41,998 nucleotides of DNA, from positions 1 through 41,998 of the forward strand of contig QKHZ01000178.1 in assembly GCA_003249795.1 (NCBI GenBank), given 5' to 3'. Positions 1 to 8,377 of the stretch are shown here, piece by piece. The translations under genes and the position numbers were made by a program. Under the pieces are notes generated by a model, which was not told where the DNA came from, did no database searches, and saw only the letters and a program-made list of their open reading frames with translations. Positions within the stretch are counted from its first letter, which is position 1. Each line of letters opens with the position of its first letter. The stretch is from a bacterium. GTDB taxonomy: Bacteria > Planctomycetota > SZUA-567.

Positions 1-90
1 CAGCGTTTGAAAAAGCACAATAAAGGCTTGGAACTGCGCAAATATTGCAGCAACGAACGCAAACACACCATGCACAAAACCAAGAAATAA
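1..90 (+). CDS. rpmG: 50S ribosomal protein L33, C-terminal part (start lies outside window)
   Basis: The first 29 codons read in frame to a TAA at 88-90 and give a basic peptide containing LELRKYCSNERKHTMHKTKK, the typical C-terminus of bacterial ribosomal protein L33 of the large subunit. Only a single Cys is visible, and it is not in a CxxC pair, so this looks like the zinc-independent (C-minus) form; the N-terminal half, where another pair could sit, is outside the window. A hairpin follows ten bases after the stop. The identification rests on the conserved KYC..ERKHTxHK pattern and the length to the stop. Confidence 0.85.
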   Translation, partial: QRLKKHNKGLELRKYCSNERKHTMHKTKK

Positions 91-453
91 TCCATGCACA
101 AGCGGGCAGGCAGTCATGTTTGCCCGCTTGCGTATTGATTGCCGGTTTGTATGTAACAATGGTGCAATAATACGCATGGTTTCGGCTGTCTGGAAATTTG
201 GGGATTGACTGGCAGTCGGTGCGCGGGAAAAGGCAAAACGTAAATTTTTGCAAAACAACTTTTCTCGAGCAAAATTTTGTTAACCAGATTCTGTGTTTGC
301 AGTAATTTATAGTTGTCGTCAGCTCTATTCAGAGGAGGGCCGACACAACGGGCAGTATGAGATAAACGTCGCCGGTAAAGCAGAGGGGGGGCGCCAGGCA
401 GGAGAAATCCTGCTCGGTTGAATTGGGGCCGGCTCTGTTCGCATGGAGGCGAC
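91..453. other. Intergenic region, rpmG to PilZ-like gene
   Basis: Apart from the hairpin at 101-128 I see no gene, tRNA or clear repeat here. The part from about 240 to 320 is AT-rich and probably holds the promoter of the downstream gene, but no confident -35/-10 pair could be chosen. Confidence 0.5.
101..128 (+). terminator. Hairpin after rpmG, possible terminator
   Basis: Perfect 8-bp inverted repeat AGCGGGCA (101-108) / TGCCCGCT (121-128) starting ten bases after the rpmG stop. The following bases are not a clean T run, so termination is plausible but not certain. Confidence 0.5.
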
Positions 454-2058
454 ATGGAAACAGAAGTTGTCAGTATCCCTTCAAGCAGCCAAACAGCAGG
501 CGATTCTGCTGCAGGTGCCTCTGTTACACTTCACCGTCGTGGTCAGGTGCAGATTCATGCAGATCCTGAGCTTATCGTTCGCGATTGCAATGTCATTTCA
601 TTATCTGAAAGCGGTTGCAAGATCGCTTTGCGCGAATACTTTGCAGGCGAGCTGTCGGTTGGCGACCGCATTACGCTGAAAACATCGATTCCACCGGGGC
701 TGAATTTGCGGGCACGCTTGGCGACCCGCCCCGAGATAGTCCCGGACTGGGGTTGTATCCTTGTGCTGTCCTTCTGCCGGATTGATGAAGAAACCTACCG
801 GCATATGATCGCCTTTATCCGCAACCTCTCCGCAGACGAGCGTGAGCGCAAGGGCCGCCGGTCCATTGCCCGCGACCGCCGTGCGCGCAAGCGGAAACTT
901 CGCCGGAAATTTTTGCTGGCGGGAGTGGTTGCCGTTGCCTTCGGTTTGGGGATTGTCCTGTTTCAGGCGGTGACGTGGCTGCATACCAGCGGCTGGGCTC
1001 ATGCGCGCAGTGCGGCAGAGTCGATCAGTGCACTTGGTAAGGCCGCGGCGATGACCGACGAGCAGCGTTTGGATTTGCTCAAGGCAAAGGCAAAAGACGG
1101 TAGCCTCCGAGAGTTGTTGCAGAGTCTTACGCCGGAGGACAAAAAGATGCTCGGTTCGCTTCTCGGCGGATCGGGTCTGCTTACGCCTGAAAAGCTGCAG
1201 AAGTTGCTGGGCGGTGCGGATAATAAGTCGGGCGCCTCGCTTTCTTCCGGATTTTCCAGTGGCGGCGGATTTTCCGCAACCGGCGCCGTTGGGTATAATG
1301 GCGGCTATAGTGGGCTTGGGCTTGACGCGGCAGAGTCGTCCGGCAACAGTGCCTCGGCTGAGAAGAAGGCAGGCAATGCGTTGTCCTCAGTCGCAGTCGA
1401 CAGCGAGGCGGAGGAAAAGGCGCTTGAGTTGCTGCAGATGCTTCTGAATGGCAGCAGTTCTGATGGCACTGCGCTCAGCTCTGGAACCCGGAATGCCGCA
1501 CTCTACAGCCTTTCGCAGGTGCTGACTACGTTGACTGCCGAGCAAAAAGTGACGATTGCCAAAACCCTCGGCACAGATGCCCTGAGCTTGATCACCGCTG
1601 CGACTGCTGCAACTGAGAGCGCATCCAGTTCTTCCAGCTCATCGACTACATCATCATCGACGACAACCGACAGTACGACACAGACGGCGACTGATTACCT
1701 GAATTCGGAGCTGAATGCAAGTACATCGAGTTCAACAACGTCGACATCATCCAGTTCGACCTCAACTTCGACAACGTCAACATCGACTTCGTCCTCTACG
1801 AGTTCTACTTCCGTGACGCCGACAGTATCGACTGTGACGCTGGCGAGTTCAAGCAATCCCTTTGGTTTGTCGGACAGCGAATATGCGTCGCTACTTACCG
1901 GACAGGTGCCTGATACCCTCAGCGAAAGTGATATCGCGGCGTTGAAAACACGCATCAATGCAATGCTTTCGTTGATGACGGCCGCGCAGAGAACGGAGCT
2001 GGTCAACAGCCTGACTTCCACCCAGCGCGCGCTGGTTGAAGCGTGGTACGACCAGTGA
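454..2058 (+). CDS. PilZ-like domain membrane protein with Ser/Thr-rich linker
   Basis: A 534-residue protein. The ATG at 454 was chosen because GGAGG (445-449) lies just upstream; an upstream in-frame TTG at 418 lacks such a site. Residues about 25-135 look like a PilZ beta-barrel (HRRGQVQI, then NVISLSESGCKI, then a final strand and helix ILVLSFCRIDEETYRHMIAF). The usual RxxxR half of the c-di-GMP motif is not clear, so ligand binding is doubtful. A very basic stretch precedes one membrane helix at about 152-175. The rest would be outside or in the periplasm: Leu/Gly-rich helices, then an almost pure Ser/Thr tract at about 387-464, then a short helical end. It overlaps the next gene by four bases. 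The function is not known; an envelope or motility role is a guess. Confidence 0.7.
   Translation: METEVVSIPSSSQTAGDSAAGASVTLHRRGQVQIHADPELIVRDCNVISLSESGCKIALREYFAGELSVGDRITLKTSIPPGLNLRARLATRPEIVPDWGCILVLSFCRIDEETYRHMIAFIRNLSADERERKGRRSIARDRRARKRKLRRKFLLAGVVAVAFGLGIVLFQAVTWLHTSGWAHARSAAESISALGKAAAMTDEQRLDLLKAKAKDGSLRELLQSLTPEDKKMLGSLLGGSGLLTPEKLQKLLGGADNKSGASLSSGFSSGGGFSATGAVGYNGGYSGLGLDAAESSGNSASAEKKAGNALSSVAVDSEAEEKALELLQMLLNGSSSDGTALSSGTRNAALYSLSQVLTTLTAEQKVTIAKTLGTDALSLITAATAATESASSSSSSSTTSSSTTTDSTTQTATDYLNSELNASTSSSTTSTSSSSTSTSTTSTSTSSSTSSTSVTPTVSTVTLASSSNPFGLSDSEYASLLTGQVPDTLSESDIAALKTRINAMLSLMTAAQRTELVNSLTSTQRALVEAWYDQ
1615..1845 (+). repeat. Low-complexity Ser/Thr codon tract inside the PilZ-like gene
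   Basis: Irregular runs of tca/tcg/aca/acg/agt codons encode an uninterrupted Ser/Thr linker of about 75 residues. It is not a perfect tandem repeat. Such linkers are usually extended, flexible and often glycosylated in exported proteins. Confidence 0.75.
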
Positions 2059-2804
2059 GTCAACCGCTACAGGGACATACGGCTCTTGTCACCGGTGCAG
2101 GCCACCGTCTTGGTGCAGCGATTGTATCCGCGCTTGCCCATAACCATGTCAACGTGATCCTTCATTACAATCACTCGGAAAAACAGGCGAAAGCGCTTGC
2201 GGCTGAGTTATCTGCCTCTGGTGTAAAGACTGCATTGTTACAGGCAGATCTGTCGGTTGCAGAAGAAGCGGACGGGTTGATGCTGCGTGCTGTTGACGCG
2301 ATGGGGCCGGTTGATTTTCTGGTGAATAACGCGTCCGGATTTGCGGAGAACCTTCTGCAGGATGTGAGGGCAAAGGAGATCTGCCGCGACATGACGCTGG
2401 AGGCATATGCGCCCTTGGCGCTGGTGCGGGCGCTTGCTGCAGGTGGGCAACCCGCTGCGGTCGTGAATATTCTCGATTGCCGGATCGTGGATTTTGACCG
2501 CAAGCATATCTCTTACCATCTTGCAAAACAAGCGCTGTATTCGTTGACGCGGATGATGGCGGATGAGTTTGCGCCGGATCTGCGGGTCAATGCGGTGGCT
2601 CCGGGTGTGATCCTGCCACCGCCGGGTGAGGGCGAGGCGTGGCTGCGAAAAATGCGCATGACCAATCCGCTGCAGGCAAACGGGACGCCTGAGGATGTGG
2701 CCGATGCTGTCTTGTTTCTGCTGCAGCAAACCTTTATCACGGGGCAGGTGATCTTCGTTGACGGCGGCCGTCATTTACACGGGCAATCGGGATTTCCTTC
2801 ATAA
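2055..2804 (+). CDS. SDR-family oxidoreductase, pteridine reductase / FolM-like
   Basis: A 249-residue short-chain dehydrogenase. It has the nucleotide-binding motif TGAGHRLG (residues 13-20), NNAS (91-94), and the catalytic YHLAK (Y154, K158). The usual SDR Ser is replaced by Asp (D141) exactly 13 residues before the Tyr. That Asp/Tyr/Lys arrangement is known from pteridine reductase PTR1 and the related FolM dihydromonapterin reductases. The C-terminal RVNAVAPGVILPP and TGQVIFVDGGRHLHG also fit that group. The likely reaction is NADPH-dependent reduction of an oxidised or dihydro-pterin. The start is uncertain: GTG 2055 overlaps the upstream stop (GTGA, suggesting translational coupling), and GTG 2043 is an alternative. 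No folate genes sit nearby, so the substrate is inferred only. Confidence 0.8.
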   Translation: MSQPLQGHTALVTGAGHRLGAAIVSALAHNHVNVILHYNHSEKQAKALAAELSASGVKTALLQADLSVAEEADGLMLRAVDAMGPVDFLVNNASGFAENLLQDVRAKEICRDMTLEAYAPLALVRALAAGGQPAAVVNILDCRIVDFDRKHISYHLAKQALYSLTRMMADEFAPDLRVNAVAPGVILPPPGEGEAWLRKMRMTNPLQANGTPEDVADAVLFLLQQTFITGQVIFVDGGRHLHGQSGFPS

Positions 2805-2888
2805 AAATGAGTCTACATTTTCATGCGTTCGTAAAGGAATGCTTAGGCATCCCGATCAAACCGCCTATATCATCTTGGTTGGATTGCA

Positions 2889-3626
2889 ATGCAGCTTTAT
2901 CTTTTTCAAAGTGGTTTGATTCAAACGTTCCGGCATCTGCTCATTGCTGACGCGGATGACGGGATTCCGTTTACCGTTCCTGTTCCATTTTATCTGATTC
3001 GGCATCCGCGCGGGAATGTCCTGTTTGATACCGGACAGTCGCATGACTGCATCGGGCAGGCGGAGCGGCTGGCTGCATCGGCAATGACGGTGAATTATCT
3101 TCCTCTGATGACGGAAGAAGATTATATTGTTCCTCAACTGAGTAAGCTTGGACTCACTCCGACAGATATCACACATGTAATCGTATCGCATCTTCATTCC
3201 GATCATTTCGGGGCTGTTCATGAATTTCCGCATGCAAACTGCATTCTTCATGCACGCGAACTGTCCTCCAGTCACAGTCCTGAACTTCAAAAGATAAACT
3301 GGTCACTTTTGAAAACCGATGAGGATTACGATCTGTTTGGGGATGGCAGGTTAGTGATTGTATCGACCCCCGGCCATTCTCCGGGGCACCTGTCTGTTCT
3401 GCTGAGTCTTGAAGGATGGGGGGCTGTGCTTCTGGCGGCTGACAGTATTTATACGCGGGAGATTCTTGATGGTGGTTGTCTTCCCGGCGTGATGTATGAC
3501 AAACAGGCTACGGTAGACACGATTGAGCGGATCCGGAAGATGCAGCAAAGCGGCGTGCGGATCATCACCGGACATGATCCGGATGACTGGGCAACATTTA
3601 AAAAGACACTGAATTTTTATAATTAG
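2889..3626 (+). CDS. N-acyl homoserine lactonase-family metallo-beta-lactamase hydrolase
   Basis: A 245-residue single-domain metallo-beta-lactamase-fold protein. Metal ligands are visible: HLHSDH (H101, H103, D105, H106), H163 in TPGHSPGH, D185 in AADSIYT and H229 in ITGHDPDD. The Tyr three residues after the bridging Asp (Y188) and the early VPVPFYLIRHPRGNVLFDTG pattern match the AiiA-type AHL lactonases, which open the lactone ring of acyl-homoserine lactones. Related family members hydrolyse other lactones or esters, so quorum quenching is likely but unproven. No signal peptide is seen, so it should be cytoplasmic. It stands alone between the SDR and the response-regulator gene. Confidence 0.8.
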   Translation: MQLYLFQSGLIQTFRHLLIADADDGIPFTVPVPFYLIRHPRGNVLFDTGQSHDCIGQAERLAASAMTVNYLPLMTEEDYIVPQLSKLGLTPTDITHVIVSHLHSDHFGAVHEFPHANCILHARELSSSHSPELQKINWSLLKTDEDYDLFGDGRLVIVSTPGHSPGHLSVLLSLEGWGAVLLAADSIYTREILDGGCLPGVMYDKQATVDTIERIRKMQQSGVRIITGHDPDDWATFKKTLNFYN

Positions 3627-3637
3627 TCTTTCTCGTG

Positions 3638-3664
3638 ATCACACACTGTTGTGTGAGGTGATCA
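3638..3664 (+). terminator. Weak hairpin downstream of the lactonase-like gene
   Basis: GATCAC-ACAC / GTGT-(GAG)-GTGATC forms a bulged hairpin shortly after the stop, followed by an A/T-rich stretch. It lacks a clean T run, so termination is only possible. Confidence 0.35.
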
Positions 3665-3899
3665 TAAAAATCTCTTTCTATCCGATTCTTGACTGATTTA
3701 TCGTGTTACATGTATGCGGACATGTTTCTTTGTTTTAAACGGGGACAGTTTTGGTTTCTGTGTACGAAGTTCGGCGAGTTGTTTAATGATGTGATCAAAT
3801 GTATTCATCCGTAATCGAATACACAGAAAATCAAATGGTAATTTTAAAATGCAATAGTATGATTTATAGCTCATGGGGAAAAGGTGAGGAAAGGCAGGT

Positions 3900-5294
3900 A
3901 TGTCAGCACCGCGGATTTTAATGATCGAAGACAGCCCGTTGCAACGCCGCTTGATTGGCTCGTATCTGCAGACCATGAAAGCGGATGTTGATGTTGTGGA
4001 AAATGGCACTGCCGGGCTGGAAAGAGCGCTGTCTGGCGACTATGACCTGATCCTGTCGGATGTGGAACTTCCCGGCGTCAGCGGACTTGAAATCTGCGAA
4101 AAAGTCAACTCCACGCTGAAGCCCCCGATTCCTGTGATCCTGGCCAGTACACTCAGTTCTGATGCGGATATCGAACGTGGATTTGAGGCCGGCGCATCGG
4201 CTTATCTTCCCAAGCCGTTTAAAGAACATGAACTGCTGCAGGAAATTTCCCACGCACTTCAAAACAATCGCGCCCGCCAGCAGCAGAAAATTCTGGTTGT
4301 CGATGACAGTATGGTTATCTGCCGGTTGGTCTGTCAGGGGCTGCAGGAACTGGGCTTTTCTGTCTCCAGCGCATCGAACGGACACGCCGGTTTGCGTAAG
4401 GCGATCGAAGAAAAACCGGATCTGATTCTGACCGATTTGAACATGCCGGAAATGGGGGGCATGGAGTTATGCCGGTTACTCAAGAAAGACGCGAAGCTGC
4501 GTGAGATTCCGATCGTGGTCATGAGTGCAAATGGCGACCGCGGCACGATGCGCAGGATGATCAGTCTTGGGGCTGCTGCATATATCGTCAAGCCTTTCAG
4601 TAACGATCAGGTGGCGATCCTGATTGAGAAGTTACTTGATGATCACGTGCAGTTACTACGAAAAGACAAGGAACGCGCCGAACTTGAGCGGGAAATGATG
4701 CTGGGCTCGATCATGAGTCTTGTGCAGGCGCTTGAAGCCCGCGATAACTATACCGGCTCCCATTCCAAGAGCGTTGCCGAAGTTGCGACATTGATTGCCA
4801 AGGAGCTGGGGCTTTCCGAGTCGGATGTGGATTCGATCACAATTGCGGGCCGGTTGCATGATATCGGAAAGATCGGGGTGCCGGATTCGATCCTGCTGAA
4901 GCCTGGACGCTTGACGGATGAGGAATTTGATGTTGTCAAAAAGCATCCGGGGATTGGCTACGAGATTCTGAAGCCGATTGCAAGCCTGAAAGAAGCGATG
5001 CCTGCGGTGTTGCATCATCATGAAAAATATGCCAGCGGCGGTTATCCGTCGAACCTGTCCGGCTGTAAGATCCCGCTGTCGGCGCGGATTGTTGCGGTGG
5101 CGGATGTGTGGCACGCGGTCTACAGTGACCGGCCGTACCGGCCTGCGATGCCGCGTGAAAAGGCGCTGTCGATCTTACGTGAAGAGTCGGGCAAGGGGTT
5201 GTGCCCGCAATGTGTCGAAGCGTTTTTTAAAGTCGAGTCTAACGGCCTGATCCCGTTTGCCGAATCGCAGGCCGACACCTCACCAACTTGTTAA
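3900..5294 (+). CDS. Two-receiver response regulator with HD-GYP output domain
   Basis: 464 residues. REC domain 1 (about 5-120, phospho-acceptor D54 in LSDVELPG, KPF near 102) is followed by REC domain 2 (about 131-245, D179 in LTDLNMPEMGG) and an HD-GYP phosphodiesterase domain (about 265-450) with H320-D321 in LHDIGKIG and HHE at 373-375 followed by GGYP. HD-GYP domains hydrolyse cyclic di-GMP, so this should lower c-di-GMP when phosphorylated. GAGGAAAGGCAGG upstream of ATG 3900 supports the start. No cognate kinase is adjacent; the CheY-like gene at 23075 and the REC-kinase at 39333 are the other signalling proteins in the window. The C-terminus ends with a short tail after the RPYRPAM helix. 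Confidence 0.9.
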   Translation: MSAPRILMIEDSPLQRRLIGSYLQTMKADVDVVENGTAGLERALSGDYDLILSDVELPGVSGLEICEKVNSTLKPPIPVILASTLSSDADIERGFEAGASAYLPKPFKEHELLQEISHALQNNRARQQQKILVVDDSMVICRLVCQGLQELGFSVSSASNGHAGLRKAIEEKPDLILTDLNMPEMGGMELCRLLKKDAKLREIPIVVMSANGDRGTMRRMISLGAAAYIVKPFSNDQVAILIEKLLDDHVQLLRKDKERAELEREMMLGSIMSLVQALEARDNYTGSHSKSVAEVATLIAKELGLSESDVDSITIAGRLHDIGKIGVPDSILLKPGRLTDEEFDVVKKHPGIGYEILKPIASLKEAMPAVLHHHEKYASGGYPSNLSGCKIPLSARIVAVADVWHAVYSDRPYRPAMPREKALSILREESGKGLCPQCVEAFFKVESNGLIPFAESQADTSPTC

Positions 5295-5299
5295 AAAAA

Positions 5300-5322
5300 G
5301 GCGTACCTGAAACAGGTACGCC
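5300..5322. terminator. Bidirectional intrinsic terminator
   Basis: Perfect 10-bp stem GGCGTACCTG / CAGGTACGCC with an AAA loop, flanked by an A run on the left and TTT on the right. It sits between two convergent genes (stops at 5294 and 5355) and can serve both. Confidence 0.9.
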
Positions 5323-5354
5323 TTTCTGCATTTCTTGCGGATTACAATCAACCA

Positions 5355-6944
5355 TTACCACGAGTCTGTGCGGAACGGTGAAGCGGGCAGGCCTTCTTTG
5401 TTGTAGAGGTTGCAGCCTTCCGGATTCATCGAAAACGCGTAGCGGACAGCCACCGGCTTTTCGACTTCCTTGCTGCTAACCACGACGCTGTCGCCGTCAA
5501 TGACTGCATCGGCCCAGACAAACTTCTTGTCTTCACCGGCGATAGCAAAGCGCTTGAGTTTTGCGCCTTTGTCTTCAACCGCAAGTTTCAGCCCGTTTTT
5601 CTTGCCGACCATCATGCCGCTGCCGATGTTGTCGAACTTGATGCGGATCTTGTTGCCTTCAACGACCGCTTCTTTATAGATCGGGCCGCTGTAGACAAGG
5701 TCTTTCTGGCCATAGTGCTTTGCCATGGCCCAGAGAGCCAGACGAAGACCGACGTCATACTTGTTTTTCGGGTGGATGTCGCGGGCTTCACCGATGTCGA
5801 TGATGACGGCAAGGCCGGTGTTCGGAATCGCATCTAGTGCCTGAAGTTCAGCCTCACGAACGCGTGCGTATCCATTTCCGAGACCCGGGATATCGCTTGG
5901 TGCCTGATAGTTTGCAAGCTGGACGATGCCGAACGGGAACTCTTTGTTCCAGAGGGTGCGCCATCCGCCGATCAGGGCTTTGAGCTTGTGCAGATACGTG
6001 ACGCCTTCACCGCCGTTGCTTTCGCCCTGATACCAGATTGCGCCTGCAAATGCCATCGGGATCAGCGGATGGATCATGCTGTTATAAATGCGGGTCGAGT
6101 CCTGATGGTCTTCGCGCGAGTGCGGAACCTGCGGCTGTTCATCGACGCGCTCACCGGCTGCGAGTTGTTTTTCCGCCATCGGGATCCATGCCTTCATCGC
6201 TTCAATCGCTTTGGCATATTCCGCTTTTCCGTCTTCTGTTGTCGAGTCCCAGCTGTTGACGCGTTTGGCTTCTTTATCGAGTTCGGCAACTGCGTTGAAG
6301 CCGACTGGTGGTGTCCATGGTTCAATCCGGGTTCCGCCCCACGAGGTCATCACGAGCCCTACCGGAACGTTGAGCATTTTGAACAGTTCGCGTCCGAAGA
6401 AGAAACCGGTTGCCGATGCGCTGGGAACGGTTTGGGGGGTGCTGACGTTCCAGACGTTGCCGTTTATTCTACAATCTTTTTGCGGCTGCGGTGAGTGCAT
6501 GCAGGGAACGACGGCAAATCGGATCAACGGGAATTCCGCCGAGTCGATATCCGGTTGCGTGACCGGGCGCAGGCCTGACATGGTGTACTGCATGTTGGAC
6601 TGGCCGCTGCAGATCCAGACTTCACCGATCAGAATGTTTTCGAGCGTGACTTCATTGTTGCCTTTGATGACCATCTTCTGGCCGGTAGTATTCATCGGCA
6701 TGGGCCTGAGGGTGACCATCCACTTGCCGCTGTCATCTGTTTTCGTCGTCAGCGTTTGATCTGCGAAGGTGACGGTTACGGATTCACCCGCATTCGCCCA
6801 GCCCCAGACCGGAACATCCGCATCGCGTTGCAGAACCATGTGACTGGTGAAGATCGCAGCAGGCTTGACATCTGCATTGGCGGCGACAGCCACGCATCCG
6901 ACCAGCAGCGCAGCCAGAAGAACACGAACCACTTTTTTCATCAT
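5355..6944 (-). CDS. Secreted sialate O-acetylesterase-family carbohydrate esterase
   Basis: 529 residues from the ATG at 6944, which has GAGAGGAGAG just upstream. The N-terminus MMKKVVRVLLAALLVG..ANA is a clear signal peptide. The SGNH/SASA esterase signatures are present: SGQSNMQYTM (nucleophile Ser), TSWGGTRIEPW, IWYQGESNGGEG and DIGEARDIHPKNK (Asp/His pair). An N-terminal beta-domain with VPVWGWANAGESVTV and a C-terminal NPEGCNLYNKEGLPASPFR are typical of this family, which removes O-acetyl groups from sialic acids or other acetylated sugars outside the cytoplasm. A second family member lies at 17704-19683 with a nearly identical C-terminal motif. The exact substrate cannot be read from sequence. 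Confidence 0.88.
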   Translation of the reverse strand: MMKKVVRVLLAALLVGCVAVAANADVKPAAIFTSHMVLQRDADVPVWGWANAGESVTVTFADQTLTTKTDDSGKWMVTLRPMPMNTTGQKMVIKGNNEVTLENILIGEVWICSGQSNMQYTMSGLRPVTQPDIDSAEFPLIRFAVVPCMHSPQPQKDCRINGNVWNVSTPQTVPSASATGFFFGRELFKMLNVPVGLVMTSWGGTRIEPWTPPVGFNAVAELDKEAKRVNSWDSTTEDGKAEYAKAIEAMKAWIPMAEKQLAAGERVDEQPQVPHSREDHQDSTRIYNSMIHPLIPMAFAGAIWYQGESNGGEGVTYLHKLKALIGGWRTLWNKEFPFGIVQLANYQAPSDIPGLGNGYARVREAELQALDAIPNTGLAVIIDIGEARDIHPKNKYDVGLRLALWAMAKHYGQKDLVYSGPIYKEAVVEGNKIRIKFDNIGSGMMVGKKNGLKLAVEDKGAKLKRFAIAGEDKKFVWADAVIDGDSVVVSSKEVEKPVAVRYAFSMNPEGCNLYNKEGLPASPFRTDSW

Positions 6945-6982
6945 CGCTCTCCTCTCAAAGTGAAACAATATTCCCTTACAAA

Positions 6983-7005
6983 CGCATATATTTGGCATAT
7001 ATGCG
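6983..7005 (-). promoter_or_regulatory. 9-bp inverted repeat upstream of the secreted SIAE gene
   Basis: CGCATATAT (6983-6991) TTGGC ATATATGCG (6997-7005) is a perfect 9-bp dyad with a 5-bp spacer, about 40-60 bp upstream of the ATG at 6944. The size and place suit a dimeric transcription factor operator overlapping the promoter. The cognate regulator is not visible in this window. Confidence 0.55.
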
Positions 7006-7234
7006 CGACATGTAATTACGGTTCTGCTGAAGAGTGATAGCGCAGAATCCCGAGATTGGCACTTTTAAAATTTAACTATAGCACATAAAAACGGGTTTGC
7101 AGTTTTTTCATCTCTTTTTATTTCACAGAATCCTCTTTGCAGCATACATTTACAATATCTTTTGCGCGGGGAAGATTGTGTGGGGGGATAATGCTTGTGG
7201 CTGGAAGGAGTTGGTAAAACAGTGTGTTGCCGGA

Positions 7235-8377
7235 TCAGGCCGGTTCGACAATCACGATTTTTCCGGCTGATTTCAGCTTTTTGGTGAGTAACTCTAAAAT
7301 ATCCTGACGGGAGATCATCCCGAGTTGTTTGCTGTGGGCGGTGAGGTTGTTTTTGTTGCGCGCTGCCCCAGTGAGGATATGGATGCGGTCGGCTGTCTGC
7401 AGCTTGCGGCATAGGTTCACGGCCGGGTTTTCCTCTTCCCAGAACTCGAGGTCTTCATCAAACAGGTTGTATGCCTGATTGAGTGTAACCACGCCTTCTG
7501 TAACGAGGTCGGCGCCTTGCAGATCCATTCCGGGCGGCGTAAAGCGCGAGGGTGATTCCGGCGTCGGTTGGATTGACTGGCCGGTTTCGCGTGCAAAGAT
7601 CGACGCGGTCGTTCCGCCGCAGATCACTTTTTGACCGGCCGGAATCTTCTGGAACCGCTGCACGAATTTGATGTCATCCTCCGGACGGACTGGCGGGCCT
7701 GTCAGGATTACCAGATTTTGTGACGGGCGTGTGTGCAGAAGCACGGCGGTGCAGTCGTCATGTCCGTCGCGGTCGCGGAACACCGCTTCGCGGACGAGTT
7801 CATGCGGCAGCTCCTTTACCGGAAGCCGCGCGGCCAAGTGGTCGCTGCAGAAGTCTTCCACGCCTGCGATGCTCCAGACCCGTAATCCTGCTTGTCCGCG
7901 TCCTGATTCGGTGATCCCGTCACTGACGAGCAATATCGATTCTCCCGGCTCCAGTTTGATGCGAAACTCTGCCAGACGCGGTTCGGAGACCGACACCGGA
8001 TCAAGAACGGTCGCGCTGTTTCCTGACAAATACAACGGCGGCGGGATGTCATAGGTCACGGCTGTGCAAACGCCGTCTGTCCGCAGTTGCGCGACGATGA
8101 ATGCAGCAAATGGCTGGTCGGGTGCGCGGTTCTGTTCCATGACGTGGCGCAAACGCACGGCGGTCTTGCGCAGGGAATCGCCGTTTTCGAGGTAACACAG
8201 AATCTGCGCGGCACACGATTCAGCTGCAAGCTGTGCGCGCACGCCGCTGCGGATTCCGTCAGCCAGAACCACGATCATGCCGCGTTCGCTGATCATCGTC
8301 CGCACCACATCCCCGCAGGGTTTGCCGGGAGTGTGCGCCGTCTGCGCTGTATTTATTTCTGTGTGGACGGTTCCCAC
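7235..8377 (-). CDS. SpoIIE-type PP2C serine phosphatase linked to the sensory hydrogenase
   Basis: 380 residues from a GTG start at 8377, preceded by GGAG. The first 25 bases overlap the end of hydS, so the two are translationally coupled. PP2C/SpoIIE metal-binding acids are visible: VVLADGIRSG (D40), ILLVSDGITESG and GHDDCTAVLL. After the phosphatase domain (about 1-220) comes about 150 residues with a partly repeated Rossmann-like pattern (VILTGPP, KVICGGTTASIFARE, IHILTGAA) that I do not recognise with certainty. SpoIIE phosphatases next to PAS-bearing group C [FeFe]-hydrogenases are a known arrangement, taken to pass a redox or H2 signal to protein phosphorylation. The target protein is not in this window. 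Confidence 0.82.
   Translation of the reverse strand: MGTVHTEINTAQTAHTPGKPCGDVVRTMISERGMIVVLADGIRSGVRAQLAAESCAAQILCYLENGDSLRKTAVRLRHVMEQNRAPDQPFAAFIVAQLRTDGVCTAVTYDIPPPLYLSGNSATVLDPVSVSEPRLAEFRIKLEPGESILLVSDGITESGRGQAGLRVWSIAGVEDFCSDHLAARLPVKELPHELVREAVFRDRDGHDDCTAVLLHTRPSQNLVILTGPPVRPEDDIKFVQRFQKIPAGQKVICGGTTASIFARETGQSIQPTPESPSRFTPPGMDLQGADLVTEGVVTLNQAYNLFDEDLEFWEEENPAVNLCRKLQTADRIHILTGAARNKNNLTAHSKQLGMISRQDILELLTKKLKSAGKIVIVEPA

Noticed and set aside
91-453. tRNA gene next to rpmG
   Set aside because: tRNA genes often lie near rpmG, but no cloverleaf or T-loop sequence is seen on either strand here.
1615-1845. Possible tandem repeat or CRISPR-like array
   Set aside because: There are no regular repeat-spacer units; it is irregular Ser/Thr coding sequence inside an intact frame.
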